Below, in pieces: positions 1 through 6,401 of a stretch of DNA of 7,311 nt. Where the stretch lies: contig CANRCL010000056.1 in assembly GCA_947629115.1 (NCBI GenBank), positions 1-7,311 of the forward strand, written 5' to 3'. The translations under genes and the position numbers were made by a program. The stretch is from an uncultured Bacilli bacterium (GTDB lineage Bacteria; Bacillota_I; Bacilli_A; RF39; UBA660). Under the pieces are notes generated by a model. It was not told where the DNA came from, made no database searches, and was given only the letters and a program-made list of their open reading frames with translations. Positions within the stretch are counted from its first letter, which is position 1; every line of letters begins with the position of its first letter.

Positions 1-686
1 TCTTGGAAAGCAATGGCATCCCGAATTTTTTCATCTTTAATAATTTTTTCTACTTCACTAGCATTTTTACCACTTAAATCAATTATTTTTAAAAGATTAT
101 CTTCATTAAAACCAATAAGATGAAGTCCTTTTATTCCATTAGGACTATTATATTCTATATTACCCTCTTTAACGACTAATCCTAAAGGACGCCCACCACT
201 ATTACCACTAGATACATACAAACCACCATTAACTCCAGCAAAAGCATCAGCATCTTTAACTAGTTTATCTAAAGTGACACCTTGACTTTTCCAACTACCA
301 TCATAAATTGAAGCAATTTTTACTCGCGATGGGTCATTAACAATAATCATTTTGGCCATATAAGTACTACCAGATATTTCTTTTATCTCAATACCATTTT
401 TATCAAGTTCACTATCTAAATTAATTAAACTATTATCTATTTCTTCATCAAATGTCGCCATACTATTAGAATCAACTATTTCTTGAACTTTTTTATCACC
501 CATAAAAAGACTAACAATAAATTTCATTTGGCCAGTTTCCAAAAAAGTCGTTACAAATAAATTACGAGCATGTTCACTCGGACCATAACATAAAACTAAT
601 CCGGAGGTATAAATCGTTATTAAAAGGATTAATAAAAAGACTCCGACAAAACTAAAAAATTTTCCAATAACTTTTACTGCTTTCAT
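1..686 (-). CDS. Phosphodiester glycosidase (NAGPA) family protein, N-terminal part
   Basis: Translating the minus strand from the ATG at 686 gives 228 residues open to the window edge, so the C-terminus is missing. Residues 1-9 are basic (MKAVKVIGK). Residues about 10-33 form one hydrophobic segment, which suggests a signal anchor with the rest outside the cell. From about residue 105 the sequence resembles the NAGPA domain: EISGSTYMAKMIIVNDPSRV (105-122 region), then GVNGGLY at 151-157 and GGRPLGLVVKEG at 164-175, the family's glycine-rich core. Relatives are annotated as phosphodiester glycosidase or exopolysaccharide-biosynthesis proteins; the substrate here is unknown. The gene lies 99 bp after miaA, beyond that gene's terminator-like hairpin. 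No clear promoter is seen, and the ribosome site is oddly far away. Family call is fairly secure; function is loose. Confidence 0.8.
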   Translation of the reverse strand, partial: MKAVKVIGKFFSFVGVFLLILLITIYTSGLVLCYGPSEHARNLFVTTFLETGQMKFIVSLFMGDKKVQEIVDSNSMATFDEEIDNSLINLDSELDKNGIEIKEISGSTYMAKMIIVNDPSRVKIASIYDGSWKSQGVTLDKLVKDADAFAGVNGGLYVSSGNSGGRPLGLVVKEGNIEYNSPNGIKGLHLIGFNEDNLLKIIDLSGKNASEVEKIIKDEKIRDAIAFQ

Positions 687-701
687 AATTAAAACTACAC
701 A

Positions 702-706
702 CCCTT
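702..706 (-). promoter_or_regulatory. Distant ribosome binding site of the NAGPA gene
   Basis: AAGGG is the only purine-rich Shine-Dalgarno-like motif before the ATG at 686, but it sits 15 nt away, against 6-9 nt for most other genes here. No ATG, GTG or TTG lies in frame between it and the ATG; the in-frame stop TAA just upstream limits the frame. Either the leader folds to shorten the distance, or a rare start codon such as ATT at 689 is used. Confidence 0.35.
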
Positions 707-741
707 ACATTTTTCTCTATTAAAAATATTATCATAATAAG

Positions 742-797
742 ATAAAAAAAGAAAGATAATTAAAGCAATTTATTTAAAAAATTCCTTAATTATCTTC
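742..797 (-). terminator. Intrinsic terminator after miaA
   Basis: Reading the minus strand, AAGATAATTAA (796-786) is a perfect 11-base inverted repeat of TTAATTATCTT (763-753). The 22-nt loop could pair further inside (AATT/AATT). The stem is followed by T, C and then seven T (750-744). The miaA stop codon TAA (788-786) forms the top of the ascending arm. The stem is AT-rich and the loop long, so efficiency is uncertain. Confidence 0.65.
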
Positions 798-1637
798 AAT
801 ATATTTTTCTACTTCTTTAATAGTATTTGTAAAATCATTAAAATCAGTATTAAACCATTTCACATCCATTTGATTATTAAACCAAGTATATTGTCTTTTA
901 GCATAATGGCGAGAATTTTTTTTGACTTCTTCTTTCGCTTCTTCTAAAGTTATTTCCCCATTTAAATATTTAATTACTTCTTTATATCCTATGGCTCTAG
1001 ATAAGATACTGGCCTTTGGATATTTATTTACTAATTCTTTTACTTCATTAATTAAACCATTATTAAACATTTCATCTACTCTTTGATTAATTCTTTGGTA
1101 TAAAGTATTTCTACTCGTTGTTAAACCAATAAATTTAACATTATCATAAAGTAATTTTGGTTCAACTTTTTCTTGATATTCTCGATTTAAAAAGTTTTCT
1201 AATCTTCTTCGATTATTAATATGAATATCAGTATTTTTATCTATTTTTTGGACCATTTGATATAATTCAGCATTACTATACTGAGTATAATCTTTCTTTT
1301 TAATTTTGCTAAAGCGATAATCATATAAACCGGCTTTTAAATAAAGACCAGTACCACCTACAATAATAATATTTCTATCTTTGTATTTATCTAATAAAGT
1401 TCTCAAATCTTTTTGATAATCAGAAACACTATAATCTTCCATTGGCTTTTTAATATCAATTAAATAATGCTCTATTCCTTTTTTTTCTTCCTCTTTTATT
1501 TTAGCCGACCCAATATTTAATTCTTGATATACTTGTGTAGCATCAGCCCCAATAATAATAGCCTTATATTTTTGGGCTAAACTAATACTTAATTGGGTTT
1601 TACCTACTCCCGTTGGACCAACAATACAAATAATCAT
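786..1637 (-). CDS. miaA: tRNA dimethylallyltransferase MiaA
   Basis: MiaA transfers a dimethylallyl group from DMAPP to N6 of A37, next to the anticodon of tRNAs reading codons that start with U, giving i6A37 in the cytoplasm. The 283 residues, slightly shorter than the usual 300-315, show the P-loop GPTGVGKT at 7-14, the substrate motif DATQVY at 32-37 followed by NIGSAK, VGGTGLYLKA at 93-102, a GLTTSRNTLYQRINQRVDEM segment at about 171-190, RAIGYKE at 214-220 and the C-terminal RHYAKRQYTWF at 243-253. The second motif normally reads DSxQ(V/I)Y; here Ser is Ala. The start is supported by AGGAG at 1649-1645, 7 nt before the ATG. The gene follows the Rpn gene by 30 bp on the same strand and probably shares its transcript. 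Identification is secure. Confidence 0.97.
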   Translation of the reverse strand: MIICIVGPTGVGKTQLSISLAQKYKAIIIGADATQVYQELNIGSAKIKEEEKKGIEHYLIDIKKPMEDYSVSDYQKDLRTLLDKYKDRNIIIVGGTGLYLKAGLYDYRFSKIKKKDYTQYSNAELYQMVQKIDKNTDIHINNRRRLENFLNREYQEKVEPKLLYDNVKFIGLTTSRNTLYQRINQRVDEMFNNGLINEVKELVNKYPKASILSRAIGYKEVIKYLNGEITLEEAKEEVKKNSRHYAKRQYTWFNNQMDVKWFNTDFNDFTNTIKEVEKYIEDN

Positions 1638-1667
1638 AACATCACTCCTATTTGAATATCTTTTTAA

Positions 1668-2492
1668 TTAATTTAAAGAGGCTTGTATTTTTTCTAAATC
1701 TTTTTTATTTAATTTTGTAATATCTATTATATCTTGTAATTCCATCTTTCTTTTAAGCATTTCTTTGGCAATTTTATATTGTTCTCTTTTCTCACCTTTT
1801 CTCTCACCAGACATCTCGCCCTCTTCTCTTGCTAGTGAAGTTATCTCTTCTTCTCTTGATATTAACCTTATTAATTTTCCCTCTTCATTTAATGTAAACA
1901 CTTTCTCTTTCACTTCCTTTACTATTTCATCTACTTTACTTAATTCTTCTAGTTCTTCTCTTCCTAGTACTAACATAACTAGATATATATGTGACTTATC
2001 CCCTTTGATATTTTTATCATACCAATTCTTTTTATATTTCGCAAGATTTATGGTTATTATTTTAAAGTCTTCACTATACTTCTCTTTGTTTTCATTCATG
2101 ACATAATATACTTCTTTTTCATTCCTTCCTCCATCTCTATTTATATCTAAATGTATTATATTTCCACTAGTCTTTTGACCTCGCATTATACGCTGACTAT
2201 ATAAATTAGAATAATATGATAAATTTCTTTCCTTTACGGCTTTACTAAAGTTAGTATTTATTTCAATATTTATCATACTCCCATCTTCTCTTTTTATTAT
2301 AATATCTAGAGTGTCAACTTTCATATTTTTATTCTTGACAGGTAATTCTGTGGGTATAAAATCCACTACTTCTACATTTTCTTCTAATATATCAGACAAA
2401 AGCAAGTTAATATATTTAGTTTCAGAGGGATTGGCTATGACACTTTTAAATATTCTATCATAGCATAATCCATAAAATTTTTTACTTTCCAT
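1668..2492 (-). CDS. Rpn-family recombination-promoting nuclease / putative transposase (PD-(D/E)XK)
   Basis: This 274-residue protein matches the layout of the Rpn (PDDEXK_2) family, DNA endonucleases linked to RecA-independent recombination and, in some studies, to phage defence. The N-terminus has YDRIFKSV (11-18). The nuclease core is VDTLDIIIK (59-67) then INIEINTN (74-81), which supplies D63 and E77. The motif is E-x-N, where relatives usually have E-x-Q. An NLSYYSNLYSQRI segment (90-102) follows, matching the usual helix after the core. Residues about 213-240 are a charged, glycine-dotted tail (EEGEMSGERKGEK), then a short helical end (DIIDITKLNKKDLEKI) like the helix-turn-helix-like tail common in the family. 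GAGAGGAG at 2506-2499 lies 6 nt before the ATG. The gene sits between tig and miaA with no inverted repeats or second mobile gene. Family is secure; activity is inferred. Confidence 0.87.
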   Translation of the reverse strand: MESKKFYGLCYDRIFKSVIANPSETKYINLLLSDILEENVEVVDFIPTELPVKNKNMKVDTLDIIIKREDGSMINIEINTNFSKAVKERNLSYYSNLYSQRIMRGQKTSGNIIHLDINRDGGRNEKEVYYVMNENKEKYSEDFKIITINLAKYKKNWYDKNIKGDKSHIYLVMLVLGREELEELSKVDEIVKEVKEKVFTLNEEGKLIRLISREEEITSLAREEGEMSGERKGEKREQYKIAKEMLKRKMELQDIIDITKLNKKDLEKIQASLN

Positions 2493-2550
2493 TTTTTACT
2501 CCTCTCACTTATATATTTAACCTTTTTTCATCCATTTCCTTTTTTAAACA

Positions 2551-2580
2551 TAAAAAAAATAATCAAAATCGATTATTTTT
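2551..2580 (-). terminator. Intrinsic terminator of tig
   Basis: On the minus strand, TAATC (2575-2571) pairs with GATTA (2564-2560) around a 6-nt loop, followed at once by eight T (2559-2552). Flanking A and T runs can extend the stem to 10 bp. The tig stop codon TAA (2575-2573) is part of the ascending arm. It separates tig from the Rpn gene, although a stem this AT-rich may leak. Confidence 0.7.
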
Positions 2581-3823
2581 CATTACTTTCTTTTAATATT
2601 TCTAATGCTCTATGCATTCTCATATCATATTTAATAACATCTAATGTACCATAAGCATCAATTAATTCTTCTAATTTAATACCATAATTATCAGCCATTT
2701 CTTGGGCTCTTTTCTTAACTTCTTCTTCCGTAAAGTCAATTTTTTCTTGTTCCGCTATTGATTCAATAACATAACGATATTTAAGTCTTTTAGTGGCTTC
2801 TGGTTCCATTTGTTTATGTAAATCTTCATGAGTTGTACCTGTTAAAGAATAATATTGTTCAATATCAATTCCTTGCATTTTTAATTGACGACTATAATCT
2901 TCAATCATACGATGTACTTCTTCTGATAAGATTTCAGGATTAATTTCTACTTCCAAGTTTTTAGAAGCCGCTTGTAATAAATCTTCGGTAAATTTATCAT
3001 CATTATAATGTTCTTTATGGTCTTTAATAGTTTTTTCAACTTCTTTTTCTAATTCTTCTTTAGTTTTAACTTCTAATCCTAAATCTTTATAAAATTCTTC
3101 ATTAATTTCTGGTAAAACTTTAGTTTTAATTTCATGAATTCTAACTTTAAAAATAACATCTTTATTTTTTAAATCTTCCACATAATTTTCAGGGAACTTT
3201 AATTTAAGTTCAACTTCTTCTTCAGTTTTATGACCAATTAATCCCTCTTCAAAACCAGGGATAAAAGTATGAGAACCAATTTCAAGTGGATAATTTTCGC
3301 CTTTACCACCCTCTAAAGGTTTACCATCAACAATACCATCAAAATCAATAACAACAGTATCGCCATTTGCTACTTCACTATTTTCTTTAATAACTACTTC
3401 AGCCAAATCTTCTCTTAAATGTTCAATTTCATGAGCAATTTCTTCTTTAGTTACTTTAACTTTTTCTTTCTTTACTCCTAAATTTTTATAACTAGATAGT
3501 TTTACTTCTGGTTTAGTTATAATGGTAAATTTAAATATAACTGAACCATCAGATATACCAGTCACATCAACGGCTGGTTCAATAACTGGTTGTAAATCAT
3601 TTTCTTCTAAAACTTTTTTATAAGCAACTCCAACTGCATCATTAACAGCATCAGGATATAATGATTCAATTCCAAATTTCTTTAAATAAACATCTTTAGG
3701 AGCACTACCTTTTCTAAAACCATCAATTTTAGCCTCTTTATTGGCTTTTTTAAAGGCTTTATCTAAACAATTAGTCCAATCTTTTCCCTCTAATTTAATT
3801 TCAATTTCGTGAACGTTTTTCAT
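2573..3823 (-). CDS. tig: Trigger factor, ribosome-associated chaperone and prolyl isomerase
   Basis: Trigger factor docks at the ribosomal exit tunnel through protein L23 and shields nascent chains; its middle FKBP-like domain isomerises Xaa-Pro bonds. In this 416-residue protein the ribosome-binding signature GFRKGSAP is at 35-42. The FKBP-like domain spans about 150-235 (GDTVVIDFDGIVDGKPLEGG, then FIPGFEEGLIGH). The C-terminal helical SurA-like arms fill about 240-416. The ribosome-binding motif comes about eight residues earlier than in E. coli. This is real and not a start error, because an in-frame TAA directly precedes the ATG. AGAGGG ends 7 nt before the start. The gene is a single unit with its own promoter and terminator, between greA and the Rpn gene. 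Confidence 0.97.
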   Translation of the reverse strand: MKNVHEIEIKLEGKDWTNCLDKAFKKANKEAKIDGFRKGSAPKDVYLKKFGIESLYPDAVNDAVGVAYKKVLEENDLQPVIEPAVDVTGISDGSVIFKFTIITKPEVKLSSYKNLGVKKEKVKVTKEEIAHEIEHLREDLAEVVIKENSEVANGDTVVIDFDGIVDGKPLEGGKGENYPLEIGSHTFIPGFEEGLIGHKTEEEVELKLKFPENYVEDLKNKDVIFKVRIHEIKTKVLPEINEEFYKDLGLEVKTKEELEKEVEKTIKDHKEHYNDDKFTEDLLQAASKNLEVEINPEILSEEVHRMIEDYSRQLKMQGIDIEQYYSLTGTTHEDLHKQMEPEATKRLKYRYVIESIAEQEKIDFTEEEVKKRAQEMADNYGIKLEELIDAYGTLDVIKYDMRMHRALEILKESNEK

Positions 3824-3851
3824 TTAATTTCCCTCTTTCAAATACTTCTTT

Positions 3852-3880
3852 ATTATATTATAAATGTTTAAATATAGCAA
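3852..3880 (-). promoter_or_regulatory. Sigma-A promoter of tig
   Basis: Minus strand: -35 TTGCTA at 3880-3875, a 17-bp spacer, and a perfect -10 TATAAT at 3857-3852. Transcription should start near 3845, giving a leader of about 20 nt that just includes the ribosome site. It is the only strong promoter in the 98-bp gap between greA and tig. Confidence 0.8.
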
Positions 3881-3906
3881 ATAGAAATTTACTTTTTATC
3901 ATTAAT

Positions 3907-3927
3907 AAAAAAAGCCTATTACTAGGC
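3907..3927 (-). terminator. Intrinsic terminator of greA
   Basis: On the minus strand GCCTA (3927-3923) pairs with TAGGC (3918-3914) around the loop GTAA, a GNRA-type tetraloop as RNA, followed by seven T (3913-3907). The greA stop codon TAG (3924-3922) straddles the ascending stem and the loop. The stem is only 5 bp but has three G-C pairs, the strongest in the window. Confidence 0.8.
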
Positions 3928-4389
3928 AATATTTAAAATCTCAATATTATAGCCACCATTAGGACTTTCGACTAAAACTTTGTCGCCAATTTTATGACCT
4001 TTAATAGCAATCCCTATTGGTGAATCAACAGATATTTTATTATTGAATGGGTCGGCTTCAACTGATGAAACTAATTTATATTCTTCTTCTTCCCCATCAT
4101 CATCTTTAATAGTTACCAATGAACCAATAGTTACACCATCGCCTTTTTTCTTGGTAACAATTTTACTATGTTCTAATTTATATTCTAATTCTTTAATTCT
4201 TGCTTCAATTTGGGCTTGGTCATTTCTAGCAGCATCATAATCAGCATTTTCAGATAAATCTCCCATGGCTCTTGCCTCTTTTAAAGCAATTATTACTTCT
4301 TTTCTTTTAACATTTTTAAGTTCATTTAATTCAGTTTCTAGTTCTAAATAACCTTCAGCAGTTAACTCAAATAAATCATCTTTTTTCAT
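3922..4389 (-). CDS. greA: Transcription elongation factor GreA
   Basis: GreA enters the RNA polymerase secondary channel and stimulates cleavage of backtracked RNA, rescuing stalled complexes. The 155 residues match the usual 155-160. The N-terminal coiled coil spans about 10-75, with the acidic tip in ARAMGDLSENADY (39-51); D44 and E47 are the residues expected to coordinate the catalytic Mg. The C-terminal FKBP-like domain (about 85-155) has the typical SVDSPIGIAIKGHKIGD (120-136). The start is supported by AAAAGGAG ending at 4399, 9 nt before the ATG. It follows trhP2 by 36 bp with no terminator between, so it can be read from the upstream operon and from its own promoter. B. subtilis has udk between these two genes; here it is absent. 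Confidence 0.98.
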   Translation of the reverse strand: MKKDDLFELTAEGYLELETELNELKNVKRKEVIIALKEARAMGDLSENADYDAARNDQAQIEARIKELEYKLEHSKIVTKKKGDGVTIGSLVTIKDDDGEEEEYKLVSSVEADPFNNKISVDSPIGIAIKGHKIGDKVLVESPNGGYNIEILNIA

Positions 4390-4419
4390 TAAATTTATCT
4401 CCTTTTCGTGACGTACTAA

Positions 4420-4448
4420 ATAATACTATAAAAGATTATTTTTGTCAA
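4420..4448 (-). promoter_or_regulatory. Sigma-A promoter of greA, overlapping the end of trhP2
   Basis: Minus strand: perfect -35 TTGACA at 4448-4443, 17-bp spacer, -10 TATTAT at 4425-4420 (one mismatch to TATAAT). The -35 and most of the spacer lie in the last codons of trhP2 (stop TAG at 4428-4426). The start would be near 4413, giving a leader of about 24 nt with the greA ribosome site. greA can therefore be expressed apart from the tRNA-modification genes. Confidence 0.8.
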
Positions 4449-5613
4449 TTGTTTTAATCTTCATCATTGCAAATTTCGGCAAAATTTCACATACTGGTAA
4501 ATACACAATCATTTGAGGATGTCTAGCAACTTCTAAAGAATTACCATCTTCATCTATAATGGTACTTATAGTATATGTAAAACTTTCTAAATTAGGACCA
4601 ATAAATTCTACAACATCACCAATTTTAAAGAAATTTCTTTGTTCTAATTTAACCATTTGCTTTTCTTTATCATAATCTAATACTAATCCTAAAAAATCTT
4701 GATTACTTATTTCAACTCGGTCTTGAAAATAACTTTCATTAAACCCCGGAAATTTTTGATAAAATTGGGGCATTGAATCTCGATTAGCCACTCTATCAAG
4801 CATTAATTTATACTTCTTTTTATCTTCTTCAGTCAAAGTATGATTTTTAATCCCATCAATTATTTTACGATAACACATAATAACCGTAGCAATATAATAA
4901 ATAGAACGCATTCTTCCCTCAACTTTAAATGAAGTAATTCCAATATTTATCATATCTTCTAAATATTCAATCATATTTAAATCTTTACTCATCAAAGTAA
5001 AATCCGGCATTCCCTCTTCACTTTGAAAAACCCAACGACATATTTGAGCACATCCTCCACGGTTAGAATCTCTTCCCGTACAATAATTTGATAAAACACA
5101 TTTACCACTTATTGAAGTACACATTGCCCCATGAATGAAACATTCTAATTCGGCATTAGTTTCTTTAATAATTCTTATTATATCTTCTCTAGTGGCTTCT
5201 CTTGCTAAAACAAATCTTTTAACCCCTAAACCTTGCCAAAACTTAACCGCTGCATAATTTAAAGTACTGGCTTGAGTTGATAAAATAATATCTAGTCCTA
5301 CTTCATGGGCTAATTTAACTCCAATAATATCACTAATTATTACTGCATCAACCTCTATTTTTTTTAAGTCTTGTAAATACTCTCGTAAATTAATTAAATT
5401 TTTATCGTGAAAAACAATATTAACTGTCACATAAACTCTTTTTCCTAAATGATGAGCAAATTCACACGCTTCTTTAATTTCCTCAATCTTAAAATTTTTA
5501 GCATTGGCTCTTAAACTAAAATCAACACCGCCAATATATACAGCATCTGCCCCATATAAAAGGGCTATTTTTAGTCTTTCTAAATCGCCGGCTGGAGCAA
5601 GTAATTCAGTCAT
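4426..5613 (-). CDS. trhP2: U32-family tRNA hydroxylation protein TrhP2 (YrrO-like)
   Basis: This is the cysteine-rich U32 protein of the pair that, with TrhP1, makes 5-hydroxyuridine at tRNA position 34 using prephenate. Older annotations call it a collagenase-like peptidase. The 395 residues open with ELLAPAGDLERLKIALLYGADAVYIGG (3-29), classic for U32. The signature is ECFIHGAMCTSISGKCVLSNY at 157-177, with C165, C172, C178, C188 and C192 following C158; some of these should bind the Fe-S cluster known from TrhP. SFKVEGRMRS (228-237) is the second conserved block. Residues about 300-380 are the C-terminal beta domain (RNFFKIGDVVEFIGP). It starts 2 bp after trhP1, with a ribosome site inside that gene. 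Family and context agree; the exact role rests on B. subtilis and E. coli work. Confidence 0.93.
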   Translation of the reverse strand: MTELLAPAGDLERLKIALLYGADAVYIGGVDFSLRANAKNFKIEEIKEACEFAHHLGKRVYVTVNIVFHDKNLINLREYLQDLKKIEVDAVIISDIIGVKLAHEVGLDIILSTQASTLNYAAVKFWQGLGVKRFVLAREATREDIIRIIKETNAELECFIHGAMCTSISGKCVLSNYCTGRDSNRGGCAQICRWVFQSEEGMPDFTLMSKDLNMIEYLEDMINIGITSFKVEGRMRSIYYIATVIMCYRKIIDGIKNHTLTEEDKKKYKLMLDRVANRDSMPQFYQKFPGFNESYFQDRVEISNQDFLGLVLDYDKEKQMVKLEQRNFFKIGDVVEFIGPNLESFTYTISTIIDEDGNSLEVARHPQMIVYLPVCEILPKFAMMKIKTIDKNNLL

Positions 5614-5615
5614 TA

Positions 5616-6401
5616 TTACTCTCCTCTCAATTTATATATAGTTTCCGTATGTAAAAATCCCTCATCCCAAGGAATATTACTTTTACCCTTAATTAAATCA
5701 TCTATATCTTCTAATGTTAAAAATGCTCCATTAATAAAATAATATTTAGCCTTTTTATTCATTAATTTTAACCCATTAAAAACATAATAATGATAAAATA
5801 CTGTCCCATATTCATTTTCATAAACCATAAATCTATGATTAGTATTATTAATAACTAAAGGATTTTTCTTATCTATTTGATGATATTTACTATAATTATC
5901 TAAAAGATGTCTTCTAGAATACATGGCACTTACATAACCTAAAACAAAAAGAGTTAATTTATCAGGTATATTTTTAATAATATTATCTATTTCTTCTTCC
6001 GTAATATCAGTAGATACTATAACTGAATCAACGTATTCTAAATATATTTTTATAGATTCAGTATTACAATTAAAATGATTTAAAAATAAAATTTTTTCTA
6101 ACTTTAAATCTTTAACTAATTCAAGTACTCCTAAATCATCAAAAATAATTCCCCTTAAATTATGCGGTAAATCTTTTAATATTTCTTTTAATTTATCTAT
6201 TCCCTTATTATCTAAAACTCTATTAAGATATAAATAACTATTTTTTAAAATATCTTTAGGAATTTCTGTACTTAAAAAAGTATTAGGTATTCCTACACAA
6301 AAATCCTTTAAAGGAAATGCATAGTATTTTATACCTAATTCTTTTATTTTTTCTATTTCATTTAAATCATTAACAGTTATAATAACATCTTTATTTTTCA
6401 T
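5616..6401 (-). CDS. trhP1: Short U32-family tRNA hydroxylation partner TrhP1 (YrrN-like)
   Basis: This is the shorter partner of TrhP2, 261 residues from the start chosen here. It is recognised by position between trmR and trhP2, by the U32-like barrel pattern, by LGYVSAMYSRRHLL (154-167, where long U32 proteins have the Cys-rich signature), and by the C-terminal GFLHTETIYKLRGE. The signature region has no cysteine; only C35 and C112 occur, so it should not hold a Fe-S cluster. The frame is open back to an ATG at 6428, but that codon lacks a usable ribosome site, and starting at 6401 (MKNKDVIITVND) fits the family N-terminus better. From 6401 it overlaps trmR by 11 bp, with only a weak GGA nearby, so translation is probably coupled. 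Product is likely but the sequence is divergent. Confidence 0.85.
   Translation of the reverse strand: MKNKDVIITVNDLNEIEKIKELGIKYYAFPLKDFCVGIPNTFLSTEIPKDILKNSYLYLNRVLDNKGIDKLKEILKDLPHNLRGIIFDDLGVLELVKDLKLEKILFLNHFNCNTESIKIYLEYVDSVIVSTDITEEEIDNIIKNIPDKLTLFVLGYVSAMYSRRHLLDNYSKYHQIDKKNPLVINNTNHRFMVYENEYGTVFYHYYVFNGLKLMNKKAKYYFINGAFLTLEDIDDLIKGKSNIPWDEGFLHTETIYKLRGE
5621..5628 (-). promoter_or_regulatory. Ribosome binding site of trhP2 inside trhP1
   Basis: GAGAGGAG lies 7 nt before the trhP2 ATG and encodes the last residues (R-G-E) of trhP1. With only 2 bp between the trhP1 stop and the trhP2 start, it fixes the trhP2 start and suggests coupled, balanced synthesis of the two subunits. Confidence 0.75.

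Noticed and set aside
711..750. -10-like TATGAT upstream of the NAGPA gene as a promoter
   Set aside because: No acceptable -35 at 16-18 bp; the match lies in the T-rich tail of the miaA terminator, where such strings arise by chance.
1765..2106. Plus-strand open frame of 113 codons opposite the Rpn gene
   Set aside because: It is antisense to a recognisable family protein, is Ser/Phe-rich as expected from reversed Glu/Lys codons, and has no ribosome site or family resemblance.
2493..2560. Short leader peptide (ATG at 2552, seven codons, TGA) before the Rpn gene
   Set aside because: It starts right inside the T tract of the tig terminator, has no ribosome site and no repeated regulatory codons.
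1638..2572. Transposon carrying the Rpn gene
   Set aside because: I looked for terminal inverted repeats and a target-site duplication at its borders and saw none; the inverted repeats nearby are terminators of tig and miaA.
4043..4240. Plus-strand open frame of 65 codons opposite greA
   Set aside because: Shadow of the greA coding sequence; low-complexity Ser/Leu composition and no support of its own.
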